Shown: positions 33,679-44,818 of the stretch, piece after piece
How the letters are laid out: every line of letters begins with the position of its first letter
How positions within the stretch are numbered: position 1 is the first letter of the stretch
Assembly: GCA_020746875.1 (NCBI GenBank)
Contig: JAGTJL010000015.1
Location: forward strand, 992,001-1,056,000
From: Rhexocercosporidium sp. MPI-PUGE-AT-0058
Lineage: Eukaryota; Ascomycota; Leotiomycetes; Helotiales
DNA: 64,000 bases
Direction: 5' to 3'
Position numbers and translations under genes: made by a program
Notes under the pieces: generated by a model
The model's input: the letters and a program-made list of their open reading frames with translations, nothing else
The model's database searches: none
What the model was told of the DNA's origin: nothing

Positions 33679-36267
33679 CTAGCAAAATAAAACGAACATA
33701 GCCATCACTAAAAATGGAGCATATGTAATCGTTCCAACAACGCAAGCAGCACTCTTCTTCGAAGTCGCCTTAGCATTTTTGCCTGTGTTGGTAGCAGTAG
33801 CAGTCGGGCCAAGTGTAATCGTACTCGGAGCCAACGACCCCTCCTCATACCCACCAGGCGTAGCCTCATCAACACCACCCGTCTCAGTCCCCTCAGCAAC
33901 CTGCGTCGTCATAATCTCCAATGCTGTTCCATCCGCCAGCGCCGTCGAAGCCGTAATCGGAGCACCATTAGCATCCGTCGTAGTGAAGAACACCAAAGAT
34001 GAAGGAGGTGTCGTTTGAGCTGGCACTTCTTCGGCTTTCTGGTAGAGATCGGGCGGCATGGTGAATGCGGTACGTTCGGGCTCGAGTGCAATTTCTGTAG
34101 CTGTGGGATTGTATTCGGCTAGGGCTGCTGTTTCGAGAGGAGGACCATTGTCCGCTGCTTCAGGCGTATAGGGCCAGTCTGCTTCTGAAGCTGTCGGTAT
34201 TTGAGGGGTGTTATCCTCAGACAAGGCGTCGTTTCCTGAGTCAGCTGCCATCCGTACAAGCGTCGCTCGAATCCTTACAGCTGTGCCGAAGCTGATCTTG
34301 ATGTATGGGATATGATGATTTGGGAACGGGATCCTGTAGTTTTGCTCACAGCGGTAGAATTTGGGATAGTCGACTTGTTGGCTGAATCCTCCGAGTTTGA
34401 GTGTGATCTTACCGGTCGTGAGACATGGCATGCTGAAATAGCCTTTGCTCCAGCGTTGGTAGCTTGCTACTCGGATGGCTTGTATAGAGGGCGAGCCTCC
34501 GGATGTGATGGATTCTAGAGACGATATCATCGATGTCTCCCCTGTTGAGATGAATGTCACATGCGACACGATACCGTTTTGGAAAAGTGTTTGGATCTTT
34601 CTCACGGCGTCTTCGGCAGCTGCTGCAGAATTGGCATCTGCTTGAGCATCGCCCAGCCAAGACCCACTCACAATTGCCTCGATTTCTGTTACAACATTAG
34701 GTGCAGAGTCTGCAAGACTCTTGATCTAGGATTTCAGATCTGGGAGCGTCTTCTCGATCTGTTCGATGATCGTGGGAAGGCGTTTTGCGGCTTGCAATGT
34801 GTCTGCCACTTGAGAGATGCTACGAATCTCTCCGCTGATGACTTTCTCGACGATAGTATCGATATCGAGGTCGGATAGAGTATCAAAAGCAATAATGGCA
34901 TCACTAATTATCTTGTAGAGATCTTGAGCGTTGGTGATGGTGGTCATGAGAGTTGCTTGTAGGCCGATGAGCGCTTGGCTGGTTTGGATAGTCTCATCCA
35001 CTTGATGTCAGAGTTAGTTGCTTGAGTGAGTCTATAGGAATTAGCTGAGCTACGCACCTTTCGTTCTGAGCTTACTAACAGTAGTCTCAGCACACGAAGT
35101 GATATTACTGCAGAAGTCACTTGTGATCTGTGAGATAGATTGGTTGATCGTCCCGAATTGCTCCTCAATGTTTCCAATATCTCCACCAACACTGTCCAGA
35201 CTAGCACCAATCTCCTCGAAAGCTGATTGCCAAGGGGAGAGAAATCCTTTGAGCTGTTCGCCCATAACCTTCTCGGAATCGGTGAGGTAGTCTAGGAACC
35301 AAGCCCGGACAGCTTGGCTGTCGCAGTCACCGACGAAACATGAGGCAAGCGCTGAAGCGAATTCTCTGTATCTTGCCAAGTCGATCTGTGAGGGTAAGCA
35401 CTTGGATAACGTCTTGGCCAGGATGTGTACCTCAGCAGCGGTGAATATCTTGGTGTTGGCAGATTGAACCAATGCTCCACTGCCGGTGCTCAAACCGTCC
35501 TTGTTATCCTGTACATTAAGGGCATTTTCTACCAGGCACTCCGAATTGTTAGTTGGAGTTGTTTCACCCCATAGAGAGATCGAACGAACCTGCTCCAGAG
35601 ATCCATATTTGCTCAGGATACTGTATGTAGCAGCCCCAGTATCTAAAGAAGTGATTGCACTCTTCGCCGTATCTAGATCGATGAAGTCGAAAGCTTCCGG
35701 GAGACATTTGCAGTACCCAGCAGCAAGCCGAGTAATTTCGTCAAGATTTGGAACTCCCTTTCGAGCAACATCGCAGAAGTCGAGCTTTTTGGAGCCAACG
35801 TTGACGCCACATGGGACAGAAATGGTTGTAGGAACGGTTCCTATCCAAATGGGAATAGCAGATCAGAAGATTGCCCGATGCCGAAAACAATTTGTCAGAT
35901 GTCTCAGGACATACCTGGGACACATATCCAGCCATCACAGTACTTGATGCCCTTCCAAGAAACACCGCAGGGATATCTGCCACCGTACCTCGTCTTACAT
36001 GGAATGAGCTGGAGAAATGTCAGCTTCCACCGCCTCGGGCTGTAGCAAGAAAGGTGCTACCTTGAAGAATTTCTCCTTGCATGTTTTGATAGCAAGTGTT
36101 AGAACACTGATCACAGCCTTGCAAGACCCGAGTTTCTTGATTGAGCCACAGACCGTCTCAAGTGAGCTTGCTGAGGAAATTAGTATGAAAGAAAGGAAGC
36201 AGAGCCATCCTAGTGTTGAGTTGGATTTCTGAAGGATATACATGGTGGATGATCTCGTCTTGGGCAT
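33679..36267 (-). pseudogene. Secreted, probably GPI-anchored protein of unknown family, interrupted by one in-frame TAG
   Basis: Minus-strand exons 36061-36267, 35915-36008, 35058-35840 and 33679-35000 join in one frame of 802 codons. A signal peptide precedes residue 40 (core WLCFLSFILISSASS); ATG 36243 is an alternative start. A Cys-containing N-terminal region follows (VCGSIKKLGSC, IPCKTRYGG, YPCGVSW, YCDGWICVPG, ISVPCGV, GYCKCLPEAF). Then come a helical middle, an Ala/Thr/Glu-rich region and a hydrophobic C-terminus (APFLVMAMFVLFC) that suggests GPI attachment. The TAG at 34726-34728 lies in the helical part; the frame is open on both sides for hundreds of codons and no credible donor allows an intron over it. 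Another possible 51-nt in-frame intron lies in exon 3 near 35540-35590. I do not recognise the family. It may be a recent nonsense allele, a sequence error, or two shorter proteins. Confidence 0.65.
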
Positions 36268-37337
36268 TCGAAGAAGTTGAATAGCCCCTGAAAGCCGGCC
36301 CTGGAATGACTGAGAACTCGAGACTTCTTATCATCTTTACATCTGAGCCATGTAGGGTGTATTTTTTTTTTTTTTTTTTGACATTGCCGAAAACATCATA
36401 GCCAAGTCACTGAAAGCGTGACCTTTGTACTTCGTTGCATTCCAACGCCAGCCACCCCTTCCTTGGCGGGCGTCTTAGAACAAATTGACAGCTGAATGCC
36501 ATCACCGAGTTCTCGTGTGATAAGACTTATAATCAACTGCACTGATCGTTACAGCTTTCAGCATCAAGCCTTGAAATTTGGGCTTGTTAGTGGTAAGGCC
36601 ATCAAGCGAGTGTCTACATGGCTGCTATCTTTTTGGCCTCCATTTCTCGGGCAGCATTATCCCCTCCTACAACTTCCCGAGATCAACGGCTTGCGTAGAT
36701 CTTCGAAATAAGATGGGCGAAGTTTCGTTTGTTTCGTGGCTAGATTTGAGGTGACACTGTGACTGTGGCAACGAGACCGAGACCAAATGAAGACTAAGGT
36801 TGCAAATATGAAGCCGGCCAATGGAATTTCGCGTGAATATAGGCAGAAGTGCCTGTCTAAGACATGAATCAAATATTTGATAGTTGATGATAGGCGCTAT
36901 GGGAAGGGTTCGGGACTGCTACCAGTCCTACTTTTTGACTTGGATTTGATAGAGCTAGGCCTGTGTAGATCATATGGCATTCAATTGCAACTTACATCTT
37001 CTAATAACTGTGTGCCAAGCTCACAGTGATCTAGGAAGCCATGAGCGGGGTTTGCCATGTTTGGATTATGTTCGGATGCAAACACGGATGGGTTCAAGCC
37101 GTGAGGAACGTCAACCTCTTGGCAGGTATGAAGCCAATTCTCGATAAGGTATGAATCAAAGTCGAGGAAGTCTTCTATGTTGCTGCGAGCGGCGGACTCC
37201 TATTCAGATCTCAAGAATACTCATGATGAAATCAGATCCGAGACAATATGTTGGCATAAAGTCTATCATTTGCACTGACTCTCACAAGAATAGCCGTACA
37301 ATCGAGAAATTACAGACCGTGTCTTTGAGACTATTCA
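36268..37337. other. Non-coding region with an 18-nt T run
   Basis: About 1.1 kb between the broken secreted-protein gene and the gluconolactonase-like pseudogene. It holds the promoter of the former and a poly-T run at 36362-36379. No gene is visible. Confidence 0.5.
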
Positions 37338-38700
37338 GACTTTAAAGTCGCTGGCAATTTCCCACGCGGCTGACTTAGGGCCAGTACTTGTAGTAGATCC
37401 GCTCAATGTGGCCAAGAGTAATTTGTCCTCGTTCAATAGCAACACCATGCCATTCTGACCCAAAGCGAGGTTCGCAGTGCTCCCCGCAACTAAAATCTCC
37501 CCTAAAGCTTTCCCTGTGGATTCACTATAAGATGAAAAGTTGGTTTTGATCAACATGATTTTTGCAGTATATCTACGATATGGCAAGCCAAACACGAATG
37601 CTCATGCCAAAGTCAGTGATCACTTACAATGTTGACACCATCACCACATCCTGCGTACATATCTCTGGCCTCATCGGCCTTAATCCTATCCGGAAAAACT
37701 ACAGACGGCATAGCGAACGTGGTCTGTTCGCCAGCAAGGGCCCACAGCCAGACGTGACTACATTGTCGACGTAAATACTCTTCGAGGCTGTTGGCGTATT
37801 GCAGTTCTGGACCGTGTCGGTCAGATAGCCGGCCTTCTCGTCCGAGGAGAACCCAATGCCATTTGGGTGCGGCAAGTCCATCTGCAACGACCCTGATATC
37901 TGTCGTACCTGGTACCCAGCGACAAACTTGTGCTGGTAGCTGAGGAGCAGATCTAATGTTCTGGAGGAAGCCAAACTGAAGATCCGTGAACTATAGAGCA
38001 CCGTCTGAGGTTCGGACTACATCGTTTGGTGAGTTGAATGGTATGCCAAGGTAGTTATTGACAAGATTTGTCGTAGCAAAAGGAGCGGTGGCGTTGAGTT
38101 TGAACGGCCCACCTAGGATCGCGAGGTCCCCTTCCGCGCAGAAGATCAGGTGTCTGTCGAGCGAGATGGTGCCACCCTTTGCTAGGTGAATCTCTCTTCC
38201 GGTAGGAGAGACCCGAATGTGGAAAGCCAGTGCTCATTCGGCGCCTAAGAAGCTATTTGAGGTAACTATGTTATAACCTCTAGCTTTGGATGAACTTTGG
38301 ATGCTCATTGCCATGATTTAAATAAAGATAGAGACAAGAGGCTAGTAGGATCACTTACAAGGACATTGTTGGGAAGTGCAATGGCGCCGTTCAAGTGAGT
38401 AGTGACAAGTAGCAGCTCAATGAGATAGTGCCTATTAAAAATATGTTGGTGAGAGTATCCATCAAATAAGAAGAGGTAAAGTTTGGGGAGACTCGAAAGT
38501 CCCATAAACTCCTTCAGATGCCGAGAGTCGAGTAATTTCATCATGGTGTGCTTTTGCGGAACTTGGAACTTGGAACAGGGTACGTACCCAAGACATGTAG
38601 ACTACTGGCGCTTCCTGGAAATCCTCGGGCCAGAGCCACAGGGACATAGTTCACTTATTCAAAGAATATCAGATGAGAGCAGAAGCCGAAATTTCTAGCG
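37338..38700 (-). pseudogene. Gluconolactonase / SMP-30-like (lactonohydrolase) pseudogene
   Basis: Minus-strand blocks match the fungal SMP-30/gluconolactonase layout in order: FQEAPVVY near 38620; an IHLAKGGTISLDRHLIFCAEGD-type block near 38150; FNSPNDVVRTSDGAL near 38010; FTDLQFGFLQ near 37980; PNGIGFSSDEKAGYLTDT near 37840; and FPDRIKADEARDMYAGCGDG near 37690. After a likely intron come LGEILVAGSTANLALG and LLLNEDKLLLATL. The invariant Trp of the DGALWFTD motif is replaced by TAG (37991-37993). The reading frame shifts by one base near 37866-37876 and shifts back near 37715-37728. The 5' part is too decayed to model. The intact enzymes hydrolyse sugar or aromatic lactones. It is clearly non-functional as written unless the assembly is wrong. 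Confidence 0.8.
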
Positions 38701-39834
38701 GCGGAGTGGCAATCACTGTCGACTCAAACCAGAGCTCACCACGCAGATTGAATTAGGCAGAGAAATGGATGAAATACAGCCATTCGAACATTTCTGAGAA
38801 TATCTCCTGAGGATGGTACATAACTCTAAGAAGGCTACAGAATAAAGACCATGACTACGAAGCAGTGAATCTCGCAGGGGAGTCTTGGGAAACCACAAGC
38901 AGTGCTGAGAATTCTTGGCGTTGCCATCTGACATCACGTAAAATTCCTGTCGATACTGGCTGGCTTGGAAAGCCAATACAGCCTGAAAGATGAAGCTGTG
39001 TCTACTTCTATTTATGGTTGAAGTTTGACTTGGCTTGGAAAAATAGTAATCTATGAAAACAATGATAGTCCTTTAAAACAGTCGTCAGACTACCTCAAGT
39101 TATTCCACTGGGAACGTACTTCTTCTAATGAGAATTTTAAAAGAAGAAATGGTCTCGCCTTTCCACTTCAAAGCGAAATTGCTATATTCTAGGAGAGTGA
39201 CAGTAAGTGACCTGCTTGAGTTGCCAAGTCCGAATACAACATCCTCTAGATTCCGCGATTTTGGCATTGCATGTGTTCCTGTATTCACGTTCACAGTCGA
39301 GCATGAGAGGTTCCCTAGACCACGCAGTCCAGAAAGCTGCAGCAAGCTGGATGCTACCCTATGATTCGCAATATTAGTGTAAAACGGACAGATACAAAGC
39401 AAGATCTCCAAAAGGACTCCAAGTGAGGCTGAGTCAGGCAAGACTCGGATCTGACTCGTTGTGTCCAGGCTTTGGAAGGGCTGGTACGACGAGTCCTAAA
39501 TGACAGTCAATTACTCATTATTGATTCTCTGGATGTTCACTCAGATAAATTGACTAATAAATGTAGAAATTGCAGTGGTGATTGTGTCAAGATGACCAGT
39601 ACGATGACCAGTGAACGAAGCCTCACTTTGAAGTGAATATAAATGTGCGCTAGTGCACGTGCTTTCCGTCTTTCTCGAAAGACACTAAATATCGCCTCGC
39701 TCAACCCACAATCCCACGTCACACCCGCACAACACAACAAAGATCGATCTTGACATTGTGTATTGCAGCGTCAAGTTTCTGTCTACGAAAGCCTCTCAAC
39801 ACATCCAGCGCTCGTTGCGCCATCAACCGCCGAG
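38701..39834. other. Non-coding or decayed sequence between the pseudogene and eRF1
   Basis: The left part may contain unrecognisable 5' remains of the pseudogene. The right 300 bases are the likely eRF1 promoter and leader. I see no intact gene. Confidence 0.4.
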
Positions 39835-41292
39835 ATGAGTGACGCTCAAGCAAATGAAGCCGAGAAGAACATCGAAATCTGGAAGGTGAAGAAGCTGATC
39901 AAACGACTGGAAGCCGCCAGAGGAAATGGAACCTCCATGATCTCTCTCATCATCCGTGAGTGTCGCATTTAGGTGCTCGAAAATTCAGTTCTGACCTGAG
40001 AAATAGCGCCCAAAGACCAAGTTTCTCGAGCGGCGAAGATGTTGGCAGAAGAATACGTACGCTTTGTCCCCATCCACCTGCAGTGCTGTTCTGACTCGTG
40101 AATAGGGTACTGCGTCAAACATCAAGTCGCGCGTTAATCGTCAATCCGTCCTGTCTGCCATTACTTCCACCCAACAAAGATTGAAGCTGTACAACAAAGT
40201 TCCTCCAAATGGGTTGGTAGTCTACTGTGGTGAAATCTTGACATCTGAGGGCAAGGAGAGAAAAGTCAACATCGATTTCGAACCTTTCAAGCCCATCAAC
40301 ACCTCCCTATACCTCTGCGATAACAAGTTCCATACCGAGGCTCTCGCTGAACTCCTGGAGTCGGATCAGAAATTTGGTTTCATTATTATGGATGGTAACG
40401 GAGCGCTTTTTGGAACATTGAGTGGCAATACCCGCGACGTTGTTCACAAGTTCTCTGTCGATTTGCCCAAGAAGCACGGTCGTGGTGGACAATCCGCCCT
40501 TCGTTTTGCCCGTCTCAGAGAAGAGAAGCGTCACAATTACGTCCGTAAGGTTGCTGAATTGGCCGTACAAAATTTCATCACAGCTGATAAAGTCAACGTT
40601 GCTGGTATTATCTTGGCTGGTTCGGCAGATTTCAAGAACGATTTGAATCAGTCCGACTTGTTTGACAACAGACTTCAAACCAAGGTTATCAAGGTTGTTG
40701 ATGTTTCTTATGGTGGTGAGAACGGTTTCAACCAGGCAATTGAGCTTTCGGCAGAGACTCTCAGCAACGTCAAATTCATCCAGGAGAAGAAGCTCATTGG
40801 AAAGTACTTTGAGGAGATCAGCCAGGATTCGGGCCGCGTTTGCTACGGTGTTGAAGATACTTTGAAGGCTTTGGAACTCGGAGCTGTTGAAATTCTCATT
40901 GTTTTCGAGAACCTGGAGATCAACCGATGGACCCTCAAAGATGTCAACGGAGCCTTGACTATACTTCATACTACTAAGCAACAAGAGGCTGCCAACCGAG
41001 ACCAATTCATGGACAAGGAGACTGGACAGGAAATGGAAGTTGTCTCGCAAGAATCCTTCCTCGAATGGATCGCTGAGAAGTACAAAGACTTCGGAGCAAC
41101 CTTGGAGTTTGTTTCCGACCGTTCCAGTGAAGGCAACCAATTTGTCAAGGGATTCGGTGGAATTGGTGGCCTTCTCCGTTACAAGGTGAACTTCGAGCAG
41201 TTGGCTGAAGTCGATGATGACGATGATTACTACGACGGTAAGCGAGATACATGGATCCATCTTCTATTGAGACTGACTTTTGATTAGATTGA
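39835..41292 (+). CDS. sup45: Eukaryotic peptide chain release factor 1 (eRF1, Sup45)
   Basis: Exons 39835-39955, 40007-40056, 40106-41237 and 41288-41292 encode 435 residues. All key motifs are present: NIKS (about 62-65) and the YxCxxxF-type LYLCDNKF for stop-codon reading, and GGQ (about 184-186, in [11 protein letters not shown]) for peptide release. The acidic C-terminus DDDDDYYDD is normal for fungi. eRF1 works with eRF3 to end translation at all three stops. The last exon is only five bases, completing the final Asp and the TGA. If intron 3 is retained, the protein would end differently at TAG 41285-41287. Directly after the TGA (41290-41292) the frame stays open for 59 more codons; see the next entry. 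The start follows the conserved [25 protein letters not shown] N-terminus. Confidence 0.97.
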
Positions 41293-41472
41293 CAATCTGA
41301 TAACCTCGCATTGGGCGAGGAACCAACTCCAGTTGCCCCGTCAAGTCAGAATCTGTCACCTCGCCCAAGTGCCGCGCAGCAGATCCGACAGCAGCCTACC
41401 ACGGTTGGCTCTCGCCAGAGAAGTGCTGTGTCGAAGCCCAGCCCTCTCCGGTCCGTCACGACGGCTACTTGA
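41293..41472 (+). other. Possible stop-codon readthrough extension of eRF1 (59 codons)
   Basis: After TGA 41290-41292 the same frame continues with CAA and 59 sense codons before TGA 41470-41472. The encoded peptide is rich in Ser, Pro, Gln, Arg and Ala and looks like a disordered protein tail rather than a random 3' UTR. The stop context UGA-C is known as relatively leaky. No alternative acceptor would bring this segment into frame without the TGA. The extension is inferred from one sequence only. Confidence 0.4.
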
Positions 41473-42261
41473 GTTGATCACACGAATATCAGAGGTAGGA
41501 AGCTCTCAGCCAAAATGCCCTGCGACGCTTTGCTGACTTGAGTTGCTAGGATAAGCATGTTGTGTTGATAACACTCTGATATTTGCCGATGGAAAGTGTG
41601 AAGAATTGCGTGAGACAGATTGCTTGTTGTCAGGAGGCTAAATTTGTATTTTGAGATTTGCTACGCCGCGTGCAAAGTAGATTCGATCCCCGTTTGATGG
41701 ATCGAACTCAGCTAGGAGCAATTCAAGACTGATTTGGACCAATATACATGCAGAGGTGTAATACACTATGGGGCGAACAGAATGGTTTGCTCAAGTATTG
41801 GTCACCAAGCTTGCAAGTGCTGGTCCTTTCATTCGGAGATGGCTTAACAGAGTCAGCACAATTAGACCTTCGTAACATTTTCCTCCTTCAATATCTGTAA
41901 TGGCTTACTTGAAAGCTATATCTTGAGGCAAGCTCGTAGGCATAGCCTCACTCTTCAAACGCACCTTAATCTCTCCGTACTCAGTTCTGTGGTCAACAAA
42001 AGTGGAAGGCGGGGTTGGAGGGGCAAGGCTAGCCGATAACGCGGGGCTTCAGTCAGTTTCGCTCAATTTTATATCGGAGCTCGAGGCTGCTGCTCAAACT
42101 CGATAACCTCACAATTGCAAACGACAGCCGAGCCGAAGTTGAAGGAAGAATGCGGCAACTGGCAGTAGTTTTTTGATGCCTAAATTTATTCAATCTTCTT
42201 GAATTCGCGACATCGCTATCAAGCATCACCTTCCTTGCCCTTGCTCACCACGCCCGCCATC
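41473..42261. other. Non-coding: eRF1 3' UTR and pha2 promoter
   Basis: About 790 bases. A possible 3'UTR intron of eRF1 lies at 41495-41549 (donor GTAGGA, branch CTGAC, acceptor GCTAG). The rest shows no gene. Confidence 0.45.
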
Positions 42262-43373
42262 ATGGCTTCCCACAACGACGAGCACGATCGTCCTGTCCCT
42301 ATTGTTTCTTTCCTTGGCCCCGTTTCTTCCTACACTCATCAGGTACATACTCTTGCGCATTCTGAACGCCCCCCATGGTCCATTGGACTGACAGATCACG
42401 ACATTGCTCAGGCGGCACTCGGTGCTTTCGAATCAGATCGATACGACTACCAACCCGCGGTCACCATTACAGGTACCGGAAACATACCTGGATTATCTGA
42501 GCTATCTAACTGTGGGATCTAGACGTCTTCGATGCCGTTCAGTCTGGTGAAGCGGCATTGGGGGTTGTCCCATTCGAAAACTCCACCAACGGAGCGGTTG
42601 TTTACACCTTCGAGCTTCTTGCAGATCGACATGACCGCTTCGCAGACGTCACGGTCTGCGGTGAAGCCTACCTCGATGTCAGTCATTGCCTCCTAGGCAA
42701 GAAGGGCGGAACCACTGATTCTCCCGAAATGTCTGGCGCCTGCACTCCTACCATGTCGAAGCCCCTCCCCCTCAAGCCACGAGTCTCCCCTCTACACAGC
42801 GTCAAGCATGTCAAGCGACTTCTGAGCCATCCCCAAGCCTTCGGACAATGTGAAGCATTCCTGAGTGTCTACTTGAAGGGCGTCGAGCGGGTTGATGTCA
42901 GTTCTACGAGTAGGGCGGCAGAGATGGTAAAGGAGGATATAACGGGTACAAGTGCGGCCATCGCGAGCATCCTAGCCGCCGAAATTCACGACATCAATGT
43001 TCTAGCGAAGGGAATCGAGGACCGGGAGGATAACACCACGAGATTCCTGATTATTAGGAAAGGAGTTGATGAGAAGGCAGGATCGGCAGCCAAGACCAAG
43101 TCCCTCATCTCCTTCAAAGTCGACCATGGCACGCCAGGAGCTTTGGCCTCGGTGCTTAATTGCTTCCAGATCTATGGTATCAATCTTACGAGCATCAACA
43201 GTAGGCCGACGAAGGCCGTCCCATTTCAGTACATTTTCTTCGTGGAGTTTGAGGGTAGCAAGTTGCATGATCCAACTGGTATGGTGAAGAAGACGTTGGA
43301 TGCTTTGAAGAACTACGTGCAGAGTTGGAGATGGTTGGGTAGCTGGGATGATAAACTCAAGAAAAGGATATGA
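42262..43373 (+). CDS. pha2: Prephenate dehydratase with ACT domain
   Basis: Exons 42262-42342, 42412-42472 and 42523-43373 give 330 residues. Removing the first intron restores SYTHQAALGAF, as expected for the family; although this intron is a multiple of three and open, reading through it would insert 23 foreign residues. The catalytic domain has FLGPVSSYTHQ, GVVPFENSTNGAV and the TRF motif in EDNTTRFLIIRK. The C-terminal ACT domain (ISFKVDHGTPGALASVLNCF, then INLTSINSRP) would bind phenylalanine for feedback control. The enzyme turns prephenate into phenylpyruvate in the cytosol, the committed step to phenylalanine. Confidence 0.95.
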
Positions 43374-43551
43374 GAAAGGAAAGGACCCTTTAGATTGTGA
43401 AGGAGCTTGAGGCTCCGTTACCGGCATCTTATCGATAAGGTCGATTTGCACCCCTGTCGGTCTGGGGAAATCCCGTGGCTTCATGGCGTGTGGTTAAAGT
43501 AGCTTCGCCAAAGCTAAGGGTGAAGCATCAAAATACAACAGCTAAATTGAC

Positions 43552-44818
43552 ATGAAGTCAAACACGTTCTCTACTCTCTGGCGCAACAATGCTTGTGTGT
43601 TGCGACCTGTACTACGACCTCAAGGGTCAGTGATTCGATTGGCATCCACGGAAATAGATCTGTCCACCAACCCAGCATCTCTTCAAACAAATCTCTTTAT
43701 AGATCTCACATCTCGTCCTATAAACAAGACATTCGACTTCATCTCGTCCAACCCCTGGAATCTACTCAACAAATCCTTGGCGGACTTCTTGCCGCCATCA
43801 TGCCGCGCCCACGACTTCGATGCTTCGGACAGGGAATTCCCAAAGAAAGAATTTGTAGTTTCTAATGATCCACATTCATCTCTACCTCTCGGCCACCATC
43901 TGGTATACTTCCCTCCACCAGTCTTAGACAGTGACCTCCTACCTGATGGCACCGACTCCCTCCACTCGCCCGGTCCGCCATTTGTCAAGCGCCTCTGGGC
44001 AGGCGGGTCCCTCGTCTTTAACCAGAGAGATAAGTTTCAAATGAAGCGATTTGGAAATGCCGTTTGTGCAGAGGACATCGCAGACGTTAGCGTCAAGGGT
44101 AACGAGGGACAAGAGAAAGTGTTTGTGACCATCCACAGGCGAATGGCCTTTCTATCAGCCCAGATCCCAAATTCGGGGAAACCAGCTTATCGGAAAAACA
44201 ATATAGACCTTGACGTGGAGATGAATGAGCTAGAGGAAATTAAGAAGTATGGGCTTGAAGATATTGGACCGTGGGCTATTATTGAGACGAGGGATCTAGT
44301 GTTCCTGAGGGAGAAATCGAAGGAGGAAGCTAGAGAGGACTTTCTGAGGGTGGCGAAGGTTGTGAAGCGTACGTACCGAGTATCTAAGTATCTGTTTGGC
44401 CGGACTAGACTGTTACTAATGATGTTTGGAAATAGCTATTCATACTCCTGATTTCAGCGTCTCCCTCACGCCTAACGCAGCACTACTCTTCCGCTTTTCC
44501 GCTCTCACTTTCAACGCCCATCGCATACATCTCGATCCTCAATATACACGAGAGGTGGAGGGACATCGGAATCTCCTCGTGCATGGCCCTTTAACTCTAG
44601 TACTCATGCTCTCTGTATTGAGATCCCAGATCCCAGAGGGGAAAATAGTGGTGCGTTTTGACTACAAAAATCTAGCGCCGCTATATGTAGATGAGGAAAT
44701 GAAGATCTGTGTTAGGAGGGATCCGAAGAGGGAGGATAAGTTGGATGTTTGGGTTGAGGGGAGAGAGGGGGGCTATGCGGTCAAGGGGACAGCTGTGATT
44801 GGGCATCGTGAGCGGTAA
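43552..44818 (+). CDS. htd2: Mitochondrial 3-hydroxyacyl-thioester dehydratase type 2 (HTD2-like, hot-dog fold)
   Basis: Exons 43552-44368 and 44436-44818 (GTACGT...AAATAG) encode 399 residues. The N-terminus is rich in Arg, Ser and Asn with few acidic residues, as expected for mitochondrial import. The C-terminal part carries the MaoC/HTD2 hot-dog block: LLFRFSALTFNAHRIHLDPQ, followed by EGHRNLLVHGPLTLVLML. The Asn-His pair and the downstream His-Gly are typical of the active region. HTD2 performs the dehydration step of type II fatty acid synthesis in mitochondria, needed for lipoate. It sits about 180 bases after pha2 on the same strand, with no sign of shared transcription. Confidence 0.88.

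Noticed and set aside
34380..34420. Possible 39-nt intron in the last exon of the broken secreted-protein gene
   Set aside because: GT and AG are present, but it is shorter than the usual fungal minimum and the sequence reads well as protein.
36362..36379. T run as a possible retroelement poly-A tail
   Set aside because: No retroelement sequence or target-site duplication beside it; a simple homopolymer is enough.
40307..41260. 317-codon open frame on the minus strand opposite eRF1
   Set aside because: It is the antisense shadow of a highly codon-biased gene; it has no family features and eRF1 explains the region fully.
41660..41710. tRNA-like GATTCGATCCCCG box after eRF1
   Set aside because: It resembles a T-loop, but no acceptor stem, D arm or anticodon arm can be formed around it.
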